Source of the DNA: Deltaproteobacteria bacterium
GTDB taxonomy: Bacteria > Myxococcota_A > Polyangia > DRWM01 > JAAZOP01
Assembly (NCBI GenBank): GCA_016218815.1
Contig: JACRCX010000089.1
Span: 1 to 64,000, forward strand
Length of the DNA: 64,000 nucleotides
Direction: 5' to 3'
Below the pieces are notes generated by a model. It did not search any database. It was not told where the DNA came from and was given only the letters and a program-made list of their open reading frames with translations. The position numbers and the translations under genes were made by a program. This document shows positions 34,581 to 42,515 of this stretch, one piece after another (within the stretch, counting starts at the first letter, position 1; the number at the start of each line of letters is the position of its first letter).

Positions 34581-35891
34581 TCAGTGCCGGACTGCCGACC
34601 CACCAGGCGCGACCTCTGACGGACTCGCACCTTCACCAACTGCAAGACTGTACGTCTGCTCCAACCGTTGTACGAAGGCGAATCTCTCAGCGAGAAACGC
34701 GAGTTCTTCATCCGTCACGTCCAGGTACGTCAGTTTGATGGGGTGAGCCGTTCGCTTGCGGAGGTCGTTGAGCTGCACGAGCCAACCGAGGCTCTTCGCC
34801 TTTCCCTGCTTCCCTGCCTCTTCGAAGTGCGGTTGGAACAGGTCCCAGTTCTTCTCGACGATCGCCTTGAGGTCGATGAGGAAGAGGCAGGCCTCCATCG
34901 GCACTCTCTCATTCTCCTCCTCAAATCGCGGCGCTGCATCCATCCGGATCGACTTCGGCACTCCCTGCGTCCACCATTCGTTTTCGAAACGGCGCCTGAG
35001 CAGCCCTACCACAACGCCGTGCAGCGCCACCTCGATCGCGTCGACCAGCGTGCGCGCACGCCGGCGTCTCGGTTCCCGCGGGTTACTCAGCGGTGCAGCA
35101 ACCTCTTCGTAATCGGTGCCGCGCTCGTCCTGGTTCCCCGGAGGAAGGTCAGAGGTCTCGGAACCGCCGGGCGAAGCGCTCCTGTCGACGCCCGACACGC
35201 CAAACGGTCCTGCCAGGGCCGGCTTCGCAACGAGGTCGCTCGTGCAGTAGCGCGCCGTGAATTGCTGGAGTTCTCGTTGGCGCGTCACCCGGCTCTGCAG
35301 CGCGATGCCGGCGCGGATGCGCTCAATCGCCTCGTGGGGCGTCCCTGGCAAGGTGGAACCACCTGGCTCGCCCCAGACCACGCGGACGAGTTGCTCAAGC
35401 TCCGCGCCGCTCCAGTACGCGGTGGCCTGCGCTGTCTCCGCGAGCGTCCTCTCGTCCACCGGCGGCAGCGCTCTCAGCTTGACGCGCAGGATATCCAGGC
35501 GGTCTCTCTCGTCGGGATAGAGGATGGGCAAGGCATCCTGGAAGGCTTCCAACTCGTCAGGAGTCAAGGCCTCCGGATGGCGGGTCGTGGCGACGACGAC
35601 GTAGCCTTGGGGATGTCCGATGATCCCCAGAAGCTTGCGCCGCGCGCTGGGGAACGGTAGGAGATCTTGGCAGAACTGGTCGATGTCGTCGATCAGGACG
35701 GAGTGAATGCCGAAGCGGCTAATCGCCTGCACGATTCCCTCAAGGTTGGGATCCGGGTCTTCCAGCACCTCCGGGAGTTGAATCGACACGACCGGTTCGC
35801 CCGGGGCGGCCTCGTTCAGGATGGCCCCAGCCATCATGGTCTTTCCACAGCCCGGAGGTCCGTAGAGAAGGATGCTCCTATCGACCGTCAT
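34581..35891 (-). CDS. AAA+ ATPase fused to Swt1-like HEPN domain
   Basis: 436 residues. The protein starts almost at Walker A (Gly-Pro-Pro-Gly-Cys-Gly-Lys-Thr at 11-18), with Walker B Leu-Ile-Asp-Asp-Ile-Asp near 70 and an FtsH/Cdc48-like lid (Tyr-Pro-Asp-Glu-Arg-Asp-Arg-Leu-Asp-Ile-Leu). The short lead-in before the P-loop is unusual, but a GGAGG site sits just ahead of the ATG and a stop codon lies six codons upstream, so this start is real. The C-terminal ~170 residues match the Swt1-like HEPN pattern: Phe-Glu-Asn-Glu-Trp-Trp near 300, Glu-Lys-Asn-Trp-Asp-Leu-Phe, and Arg-Lys-Arg-Thr-Ala-His-Pro near 378, the Arg-x4-His RNase motif. Suggests an ATP-gated RNase of a conflict system. Confidence 0.75.
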   Translation of the reverse strand: MTVDRSILLYGPPGCGKTMMAGAILNEAAPGEPVVSIQLPEVLEDPDPNLEGIVQAISRFGIHSVLIDDIDQFCQDLLPFPSARRKLLGIIGHPQGYVVVATTRHPEALTPDELEAFQDALPILYPDERDRLDILRVKLRALPPVDERTLAETAQATAYWSGAELEQLVRVVWGEPGGSTLPGTPHEAIERIRAGIALQSRVTRQRELQQFTARYCTSDLVAKPALAGPFGVSGVDRSASPGGSETSDLPPGNQDERGTDYEEVAAPLSNPREPRRRRARTLVDAIEVALHGVVVGLLRRRFENEWWTQGVPKSIRMDAAPRFEEENERVPMEACLFLIDLKAIVEKNWDLFQPHFEEAGKQGKAKSLGWLVQLNDLRKRTAHPIKLTYLDVTDEELAFLAERFAFVQRLEQTYSLAVGEGASPSEVAPGGSAVRH

Positions 35892-36039
35892 TGCCCCTCC
35901 GCCCTGCTACGCTGGCGCGGTTACTGCGTTGCGTCAAGTTGCAGCTTCCTCTGGCTGCATCTCCCGTCGTCCACGCCCCTTCGGGCTGGCAGGGTGTGGC
36001 TGATCATCGCATCCCGGCCTGTTCGCGGACCAGGGTCTC

Positions 36040-37670
36040 CTATCCTTCGCCGCCTCGTGGTTCACGATCGCCATCCGTTCCGGCAGGCCTTGTCGAGCCG
36101 ATGAACGGCAGCCCGAACACCTCGGCCGCCTCGGCCAATCCATGCCCGTAGTCCGGGCAGCCCAGCACGGTCGCACGGCCGAGACCCTGCTGATACCAGC
36201 AGGTGACCCCGGGCAGTTTCAGGGTGTTGTGCGCGGTTTCGAGATCCAGCCAGCGCAACTCGTCGGGCCTGCCCGCGAGGCAATCTGCGATTCGGACGAG
36301 GCACAGGAGCTCGAAGATCGTGGGACGGTCCGTGGGAAGCGGGATGGAATCGAGCGCCGCGGGCTCGAACGTCGGGCGCAGCGTCTCCGCGACCACGTTG
36401 CGAAGGATCGGCCAGCGCGAGCGCCGAGCCGCGTGCGTCCAGCGTCGGAGTTGCTCGGGCGAGGCCGGGGGCGTGTCCGTGGCCGCGAGGGCGGCCAGCA
36501 TCTCCTCGATCCCCACCGGAGCGACCAACCCGAAGCGGGGCGCGTACTCGCGCCACTCGCGGGCGAGCCAGACCGTCCAGCCTCGCAGCGCGGCGTGCTC
36601 TGCCTCGTTGAGGCCGACTCCCGAGGATCGTACGACGTACTCAGGCGGCGCGGCGAGCGGTCCCCGTGCGAACGTGGCGGCCCAATCGACGTCGCCATCG
36701 GGCCGATCGGTCAGTCGGGTGCGCGGGTTGAACGTCCGGTCGAGCAGCGCGGCGCTGCGGAGGAGAGCAGGCCAGCACGTCGCGATGGTTCCCCCGATGG
36801 CGGGAAACCGCCGGCCCTCGAAGGTCCACCACCGTCGAATCGGTGGGTGACGAAGGTCTTGGTCGTGAGAACGATCGAGGGGCAGGGAGTCGTGCGGGTT
36901 CGCGTGTCGTCGTCCTCGCCGACGGCGAGGAGCTTCTCTTCACGGACGACGTCGAAGAAGTCCCGCACGGCGGTACCCGCATGTCGTCCACCGTGGCGTC
37001 GTTGACCGTCGCAAGCACCCGGAAACGGGGGCTGGTCACGATGGCCGTGACGCCCGGCAGGCCGGCGAGCGACACGCACTCGACGCTGCCGCTGAGCAAG
37101 GGGTACAGCTCGCCGATGCAGCGATCGAGGTCGGCGCGGTTCATTTCGTCCAGGACGATAGCGCCGTTTTGGAGGCGTCATGGGTCGGAAGCCGCGGACT
37201 CCGGGGCGATGAAGATGCCTGGATGCCGTTCGAAGCCGCCCCCTGGCCTGGGCACCAGGCCGCCGATCGTGTGGAAGGGCGACCAGGACGAGTTGCCGAC
37301 CGTCGTGAGAGGAGCGGCCGCGCGGGGCAGTTCGCCCGGAAGGACCGACAGCTCGTGGTTCCATGCAAAGCCGGCGAACTGGGCGAGCGTCGTCTTCCCA
37401 GTGCCCGGCGCGGACGGGGGCCACGCGCCCCGACCACCGATCGGCAAGATAGGCCACGGCCAGCCGTCGTTCCGGCGGGTGCCAATAGTCCGCGCGAGGG
37501 TCGAAGTCGAGCGCGTGGGCTTCGGCCATGCGCAGGCCGCCGCGAATGCACTTGAGCACCTGGATGTTGTGCTCGACCGCCGCGCGCATCTCCGGCTCCT
37601 GGTCGAACCGCTCGAGGAGCCGCCCGAGATCGACACCCGAGCCGCCGTGGTTCCTGCCGGTGTCCTGCAA
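36040..37670 (-). pseudogene. Broken McrB/MoxR-type AAA+ ATPase gene
   Basis: Homology runs through all three minus-strand frames. Segment one (37670 to ~37420) gives the N-terminal helices. Segment two, in another frame, gives Walker A Ala-Pro-Gly-Thr-Gly-Lys-Thr-Thr near 37400 and ends at an in-frame TGA (37178-37180). Directly after it, in the same frame, comes Walker B Ile-Val-Leu-Asp-Glu-Met-Asn-Arg-Ala-Asp-Leu, then sensor-1-like Ala-Thr-Val-Asn-Asp-Ala near 37010. The rest (about 36820 to 36040) is in the third frame and gives a ~255-residue C-terminal region. At least two frameshifts and one stop are needed. Sequencing errors could mimic part of this. Confidence 0.65.
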
Positions 37671-37788
37671 GCAGAGCCCCCTTTCTCGACGCCAACCAGC
37701 CTACACCAGCAGCCGGAGCAGGGATAGCCGCCGCCTGTCAGATCCAGCCGACCGTCATCGTCCAGGACGGCAGGAAGAGGAGGTTTCC

Positions 37789-37911
37789 ATGAGCAAGATC
37801 CTCGTCAAGGTGCTTCCGATCGTCATCGCGGTGGTCGTGAAGGAAGTGGTCGTGCCGCTCATTCGCGACGCCATGGAACGGCGCCGACGGCGGGTACTGG
37901 CTACGGCGTGA
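37789..37911 (+). CDS. Tiny single-pass membrane protein
   Basis: A 40-residue product with a perfect AGGAGG five bases ahead of the ATG. Residues 5-24 are a hydrophobic Val/Ile/Leu helix and the tail is Arg-Arg-Arg-Arg-Arg, which would face the cytoplasm. The ribosome binding site is the best in this region, so the gene is likely real. Function unknown. It precedes the toxin-like gene in the same direction. Confidence 0.6.
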   Translation: MSKILVKVLPIVIAVVVKEVVVPLIRDAMERRRRRVLATA

Positions 37912-37920
37912 CGTCGCGTC

Positions 37921-38064
37921 GTGGCCGTGGCCGGCGGGCGAAGGCCTCGCGACGGTCCCATCCCGGATGGGGTCGTCGCGGTCTCGCTGCGGATTCTCGA
38001 GCTGACCGATCCGACCTTCTACCGGTTGCCGTGGGACCGGTTGCTGCCGCCGGGCGCGAGGTGA
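37921..38064 (+). CDS. Small hypothetical ORF
   Basis: GTG start, 47 residues, with a protein-like core (Val-Ser-Leu-Arg-Ile-Leu-Glu-Leu-Thr-Asp-Pro and Phe-Tyr-Arg-Leu-Pro-Trp-Asp-Arg-Leu-Leu-Pro-Pro-Gly). It begins nine bases after the tiny membrane gene ends. No clear ribosome binding site. It may be a fragment of a larger lost gene. Confidence 0.3.
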   Translation: MAVAGGRRPRDGPIPDGVVAVSLRILELTDPTFYRLPWDRLLPPGAR

Positions 38065-38152
38065 CGATGGCCCGGATGTCAGACGACCGCGGTCCACGTC
38101 GTCCATCGGTGGGTACCGGCAGGAAGAGACTGGCCGGGGGAGGAGGAGCGTC

Positions 38153-40018
38153 ATGAACGGTTCATCGAACACCGCCGTCACCCTGTTCGTTCTGGCCCTC
38201 GTCGGATCGGCGCCGCAGAATGCCAAGGCGGGTTGGTTCGACGATGCCCGGAATGCCGTGTGTCGCGTGGGGGAAGGCGCCGTGGAGCTTGGCGGCGACG
38301 CCGCCGGCGCCGTGGGTGACGCGGCGCGGACCGTGCTGCCGTACGTCTCGCCGCTGAACGTCATGGCGGCCGTGCCGTACGTCGAATCGGCCGTGACGAC
38401 GGCGGCGGGCGCGGCGGCGGATGCGGCCGACGCCGTGGGTGACGCGGCGGTCGTCGTTGCGGGGGCCACGGCGGGCGCGGCGGTGGTGGTCGCCGAGACG
38501 GCCGCGCCTGTCGTCGTTCCGGCGGCGAGGGCCGTCGCGGACGTGGCGGTCGCGGGGGCGGAGACCGTGGCCGACGGCGGGGTGGCGTTGGCGGGAGTCG
38601 CGGTCGACGGTGCGGAGGCCGTCGTGGAGGCTGCCGCGCCTGTCGTCGTCCCGGTGGCGCGGGCCGTGGCGGAGACGGTGGTGGCGGGTGCTGAGGCCGT
38701 GGCGAACGTCGCGGTGACGGCGGCCGACGTCGCGGTCGAGGGCGCCGGGGTCGTTGCCGGCACCGTGGCCGAGGCCGGACGGGCGGCTGCGAACCTTGCC
38801 GGCCCGGTCGTCGTGCCCGTGGCGCATGCCGCCAGGGATGCGGCCGCGGCGACGGGGGAGTTCGCGGCCGACACGGCCGGGCTTCTCGGTGGCGCGCTTG
38901 AGCCCACGGTCGCGCCCTTGGTCCAGGCCGTCGGCGACTTCGTCGGCTGGACGGGGGACGGTGTCGCGGCTGCGACGAGCTCGGCGGCCGCGACGGTGGC
39001 CGAGACGGCCGGTGACGTTGCCGAGGCGGTGGTCGATGGCCTGGGGGAAGTGGGCCGTCGACTGCGCGACCCGCTGGCCGAGCTCGGCACGGCGATCTTG
39101 AACGCTCATCCCGAGGCGACGCGCCGTGGCACGTTGCGGTTCGTGGAGCTGGTCGGGGCCGGGGTGGAGGCGACCGCGGACGTGGCGATGCGAATCGGGG
39201 TGTGGACGTACGAGAACCGCAAGCTGGTGCTCAGCCTCGGTATCGTCGGGACGTGCCTGTACGTCACCGGCGGCGCCGGATCGCTGTGGTGCGTCGCGCT
39301 GGGTGCGGGTGTGCGGGGCGCCGAGAGCGTCGCCTCGCAGTTGCTGGGGGACGGTGGGATGAATATGAACCTGGCGCTGCTCGACACCGCGGACGGGGCG
39401 CTGGCGGGCCTGGCGGGCGGCGCGGGGCCGGCGATTCTGGGGCGGGCAGCGAACTGGCTGCGGTTGTTCGGTCTCGCCGCGGGCCTGGAGGTCGGTTCCG
39501 AGCTGATCGAGAACGCGGTCGCCCGTCGGCCCACGGAGTTCTGGGACGTCGCACAGCGTCTGGGACGGGCGGCGGCATTCACGGTGCTGGTGAAGGTCGG
39601 ACAGGTCGCCTGGTCGTTCGCCCGCGGGCTCGTCATCAACCTGAGGGCGGGCGCTTCGCTGTCGCGGGCGGCGGCGCTTTCGGCCGAAGGCACGGAGGGG
39701 GCGACAGGCTTCCTGGGCTCGGTCCGCCTGCGGCGCAGGGCGATCGACCGCGCGTGGCGCAACGAATCGAATACCGTCCAGCAGGGTAGCTGCGGTCTGT
39801 CCCGGTGCTGGACGCTGGAGGAGCAGGCGCAGCTGGCAGCGGCGGGTCACGTCAGCGGGTACGACGGTCACCATCTCACGAGCGTCGTCGCCGACCCATT
39901 GATGGCCGGCAACCCCTGCAACATTGGCTTCTTGGGTCGTGCCGATCATCTTGCCGCCCACGGCGGAGCCTTCCAGAACCCGACGTGGGGCGAGATGCTG
40001 TTCGGGTGCGTGCCGTAA
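38153..40018 (+). CDS. Exported Ala/Val-repeat protein with C-terminal GHH-type nuclease
   Basis: 621 residues. Residues 1-26 are a Sec signal peptide ending Asn-Ala-Lys-Ala. Residues ~50-320 are low-complexity helical repeats (Val-Ala-Gly-Ala-Glu-Ala-Val-Ala and Pro-Val-Val-Val-Pro units), like a long filament or shaft. The last ~60 residues carry Asp-Gly-His573-His574-Leu, an Asn-Pro-Cys-Asn-Ile-Gly-Phe-Leu segment and His-Leu-Ala-Ala-His-Gly-Gly, the order found in HNH/EndoVII-fold toxins with a GHH or LHH motif. This suggests a secreted polymorphic toxin. The start has a strong GGAGGAGGAG site. No obvious immunity gene follows. The tiny membrane gene upstream is one candidate. Confidence 0.75.
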   Translation: MNGSSNTAVTLFVLALVGSAPQNAKAGWFDDARNAVCRVGEGAVELGGDAAGAVGDAARTVLPYVSPLNVMAAVPYVESAVTTAAGAAADAADAVGDAAVVVAGATAGAAVVVAETAAPVVVPAARAVADVAVAGAETVADGGVALAGVAVDGAEAVVEAAAPVVVPVARAVAETVVAGAEAVANVAVTAADVAVEGAGVVAGTVAEAGRAAANLAGPVVVPVAHAARDAAAATGEFAADTAGLLGGALEPTVAPLVQAVGDFVGWTGDGVAAATSSAAATVAETAGDVAEAVVDGLGEVGRRLRDPLAELGTAILNAHPEATRRGTLRFVELVGAGVEATADVAMRIGVWTYENRKLVLSLGIVGTCLYVTGGAGSLWCVALGAGVRGAESVASQLLGDGGMNMNLALLDTADGALAGLAGGAGPAILGRAANWLRLFGLAAGLEVGSELIENAVARRPTEFWDVAQRLGRAAAFTVLVKVGQVAWSFARGLVINLRAGASLSRAAALSAEGTEGATGFLGSVRLRRRAIDRAWRNESNTVQQGSCGLSRCWTLEEQAQLAAAGHVSGYDGHHLTSVVADPLMAGNPCNIGFLGRADHLAAHGGAFQNPTWGEMLFGCVP

Positions 40019-40037
40019 CGGGCGGGCACGAATTGGT

Positions 40038-40067
40038 ACTTTACACGTGGACGGCCAGGTGTAAAGT
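40038..40067. promoter_or_regulatory. Operator-like palindrome before the DUF4143 ATPase
   Basis: A perfect 9-bp inverted repeat, actttacac (40038-40046) and gtgtaaagt (40059-40067), with a 12-base spacer. It ends eight bases before the ATG. The AT-rich arms stand out here. A dimeric repressor site or autoregulatory site is the simplest reading. Confidence 0.6.
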
Positions 40068-40075
40068 GTGGATCC

Positions 40076-41209
40076 ATGATTGCACGACCGTTCTGGACGG
40101 CCCGGGTGGAAGTGGCGTGGCGGCAGGCCTCGGTGGTGTGGCTGGCAGGCGTGCGGCGCGCGGGCAAGACGGTGCTGGCGCAAAGCCTGGCCGACGCCGC
40201 GTACTTCAACTGCGACCTGCCGTCCACGGCGGAGCGGGTACGGGATCCGGAGAGCTTCCTCCGCGCGATCGACCGTCCGCTCGTAGTCCTGGACGAGGTG
40301 CACCAGCTACCCGACCCAAGCCGCCTGCTGAAGATCGCAGCGGACGCGTTCCCGCGGCTCAAGGTACTGGCGACGGGTTCGTCCACCCTCGCGGCGACGC
40401 AGAAGTTCCGGGACAGCCTGACGGGGCGCAAGCGCACCGTCGAGCTGGTACCGGTGCTGTTCGAGGAGCTGGGCGCGTTCGGCGTGGCGGACGTTCGCAA
40501 GCGGCTGCTGCGCGGCGGCCTGCCGCCGGCGCTTCTGGCGGGCACGCACGCCGGCGAGTTTTTTGCCGAATGGATGGACTCGTACTTCGCGCGCGACGTG
40601 CAGGAGCTGTTCCGGCTGGAGAAGCGGGCCGGGTTTCTCCGGCTGCTGGAGCTGGTGCTGCGGCAGAGCGGGGGGATGGTCGAGCTGACGTCGCTGTCCA
40701 AGCTGGCCGGGGTGAGTCGGCCAACGGTGGCGAACTGGCTGGAGGTACTGCAGGTGACGCACGTCGCGCACCTGCTGCGGCCGTATGCCGCGGGCGGCCG
40801 GCGCGAGATCGTCGCGCAGCCGAAGATCTACGGCTTCGACACCGGCTTCGTCTGTTTCGCTCGGGGCTGGGACAGCCTGCGGGCCGAGGACTGCGGGCTG
40901 CTCTGGGAGCACCTGGTGCTGGAGACGCTGCTATCCATTCCGTTGGGGCGGCTCCATTTCTGGCGGGACAAGCAGCAGCGCGAGGTGGACTTCGTGGTGC
41001 CACGGGGGCGCGCGGCGGTGGACGCCGTCGAGTGCAAGTGGAACGCGGACGCCTTCGAGCCCCGGGGACTGGCCGCGTTCCGCGAGAGCTATCCGACGGG
41101 GCGCAACTTCGTGGTCAGCCCGCAGGTGACGGACGGCTACGCGCGCCGGCAGGGCGACCTGGCGGTGGAGTTTGTGTCCCTGCCGAAACTGCGGGAACGA
41201 CTCAGCTGA
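40076..41209 (+). CDS. AAA ATPase with DUF4143 C-terminal domain
   Basis: 377 residues. Walker A Gly-Val-Arg-Arg-Ala-Gly-Lys-Thr near 25-32, Walker B Leu-Val-Val-Leu-Asp-Glu-Val-His near 70 and the sensor Ala-Thr-Gly-Ser-Ser near 103, as in the AAA_14 group. The C-terminal DUF4143 region holds a helix-turn-helix-like segment (Leu-Ala-Gly-Val-Ser-Arg-Pro-Thr-Val) near 215 and a restriction-endonuclease-like fold with Arg-Glu-Val-Asp-Phe-Val and Ala-Val-Glu-Cys-Lys near 305-325. Such genes are common single units of unclear function in mobile regions. The palindrome just upstream suggests self-control. Confidence 0.9.
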   Translation: MIARPFWTARVEVAWRQASVVWLAGVRRAGKTVLAQSLADAAYFNCDLPSTAERVRDPESFLRAIDRPLVVLDEVHQLPDPSRLLKIAADAFPRLKVLATGSSTLAATQKFRDSLTGRKRTVELVPVLFEELGAFGVADVRKRLLRGGLPPALLAGTHAGEFFAEWMDSYFARDVQELFRLEKRAGFLRLLELVLRQSGGMVELTSLSKLAGVSRPTVANWLEVLQVTHVAHLLRPYAAGGRREIVAQPKIYGFDTGFVCFARGWDSLRAEDCGLLWEHLVLETLLSIPLGRLHFWRDKQQREVDFVVPRGRAAVDAVECKWNADAFEPRGLAAFRESYPTGRNFVVSPQVTDGYARRQGDLAVEFVSLPKLRERLS

Positions 41210-41246
41210 ATGACGACGGAGATCGGTCGACCCCGCCGGCGAGGAG

Positions 41247-42506
41247 TCACCACCTGCCGGGCACGGGCTGCTCGCAGCAGGGGCACTTGCCGTCGACGAT
41301 GCGGTTCTCCAGGATGGTGTAGCCGGCGCGCTCGATGAGGATTTCGCCGGAGCGGGGGCAGTAGGTGTTCTCGCCGGCGTGGCGGGGGACGTTGCCCAGA
41401 TAGACGAAGTGGAGGCCCTCGGCGAGGGCGAGGTCGCGACAACGCTCGAGCGTCTCGACGGGAGTGGGCTCAAGGTCGGTCAGCTTGTACATGGGGTGGA
41501 AACGCGTGAAGTGCAGCGGGACATCCGGGCCGAGACGCTGGTTGATCCACTTCGCCATGGCCCGGACTTCCGATTCGTCGTCGTTGAGCGTGGGGACCAC
41601 GAGCATGACCAATTCGAACCAGACCCCCGCGTCCTTGATTCGACCGAGCGTGTCGAGGACGGGGCCGAGATCCCCGGAACACGTGTCGCGATAGAACCGC
41701 TGCGTGAACGCCTTGAAGTCGATCTTGATCGCGGAGACGGTGTCGCACCATTCCCGTAGCGGTTTCTCCTCGATGAAGCCGTTGGAGACCACGACCGTGC
41801 CGACACCCTGCTCCTTGGCCGCCACCGCGATGTCGTGGCCGTACTCCCACCAAACGACAGGTTCGGAGTAGGTGAGCGCAACGGTGGGAATGCCGCGCTC
41901 GACGCAGAGGGACGCGATGTCGGCGGGCGAGCGCTCCCAGGTCTCGATCTGCTCGGGACGGAACTGGGAGATTTCCCAGTTCTGACAGAACTGGCACTCG
42001 ATGTTGCAGCCCGGGGCGGCGAGAGAAAACGCGTCGGTGCCGGGCTTGTAGTGGAAGAGGGGCTTCTTCTCGATGGGGTCGACGTTCTCCGAGCAGGCGC
42101 GTCCGTAGACGAGAGTCTTGTACTCGCCAGCGTGGTTCTCGCGCACGCCGCACGTGCCGCGCTCGTGATCGGCGACCTCGCACTTCCTGGGGCAGAGGAG
42201 ACAGCGGATCTTGTTGTCGGCGAGCTTTTCCCAGTGCTTCGCCTCGTGCGGCTCGGGCGCGACCAGCTCGGCCTCCTGGCCGAGGGCACGGCGGGCGCGG
42301 GCGGCGGCGAGGGCGCAGGCACCGAAGGCGCACGTGCGGAGAAAGGAGCGGCGGGCGGGGAGGGGGCAGTTCTCGGTTCTCGGTTTTCGGTTTTCAGAGG
42401 CGGAGCCGGGCCCGGTGCCCCATCTGTGTTCATCTGTGTTCATCGGTGGTTTCTGCTCCGGGTCGGAGCCGGGGTCCTTGGCCTGTCGGTGTTCATCGGT
42501 GGACAT
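41247..42506 (-). CDS. AmmeMemoRadiSam radical SAM enzyme, Tat-exported
   Basis: 419 residues. The 'RadiSam' partner of AMMECR1 and MEMO. It has a Cys-rich N-module (Cys-Leu-Leu-Cys-Pro-Arg-Lys-Cys near 102 and Gly-Thr-Cys-Gly-Val-Arg) and the radical SAM cluster motif Cys-Asn-Ile-Glu-Cys-Gln-Phe-Cys near 156. The tail has a Cys-Pro-Cys-Cys knot that may bind another metal. A twin-arginine signal (Ala-Arg-Arg-Ser-Phe-Leu-Arg, Ala-rich core) lies at about 52-80. Residues 1-50 are encoded by two dispersed repeats, so the exact start is unclear. The ATG at 42506 has TAGGA eight bases upstream and lies just past the DUF362 stop. ATG 42443 is the alternative. Confidence 0.9.
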   Translation of the reverse strand: MSTDEHRQAKDPGSDPEQKPPMNTDEHRWGTGPGSASENRKPRTENCPLPARRSFLRTCAFGACALAAARARRALGQEAELVAPEPHEAKHWEKLADNKIRCLLCPRKCEVADHERGTCGVRENHAGEYKTLVYGRACSENVDPIEKKPLFHYKPGTDAFSLAAPGCNIECQFCQNWEISQFRPEQIETWERSPADIASLCVERGIPTVALTYSEPVVWWEYGHDIAVAAKEQGVGTVVVSNGFIEEKPLREWCDTVSAIKIDFKAFTQRFYRDTCSGDLGPVLDTLGRIKDAGVWFELVMLVVPTLNDDESEVRAMAKWINQRLGPDVPLHFTRFHPMYKLTDLEPTPVETLERCRDLALAEGLHFVYLGNVPRHAGENTYCPRSGEILIERAGYTILENRIVDGKCPCCEQPVPGRW

Positions 42507-42515
42507 CGGTGGTTC
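42421..42515. repeat. Dispersed repeat (accaccgatgaacaccgat family), two copies
   Basis: Copies at 42421-42453 (catctgtgttcatctgtgtt then catcggtgg) and 42485-42515 (gtcggtgttcatcggtgg then acatcggtgg). On the minus strand they read as 'accaccgatg-aacac-agatg' and supply the start codons and Thr-Asp-Glu-His residues of the radical SAM gene. Other copies are at 44716 and 49209. Confidence 0.75.

Noticed and set aside
37178..37180. TGA in the McrB-like gene as selenocysteine or a recoded stop
   Set aside because: The same gene also has frameshifts, no stem-loop stands out after the TGA, and Cys or Sec is not expected there in this family.
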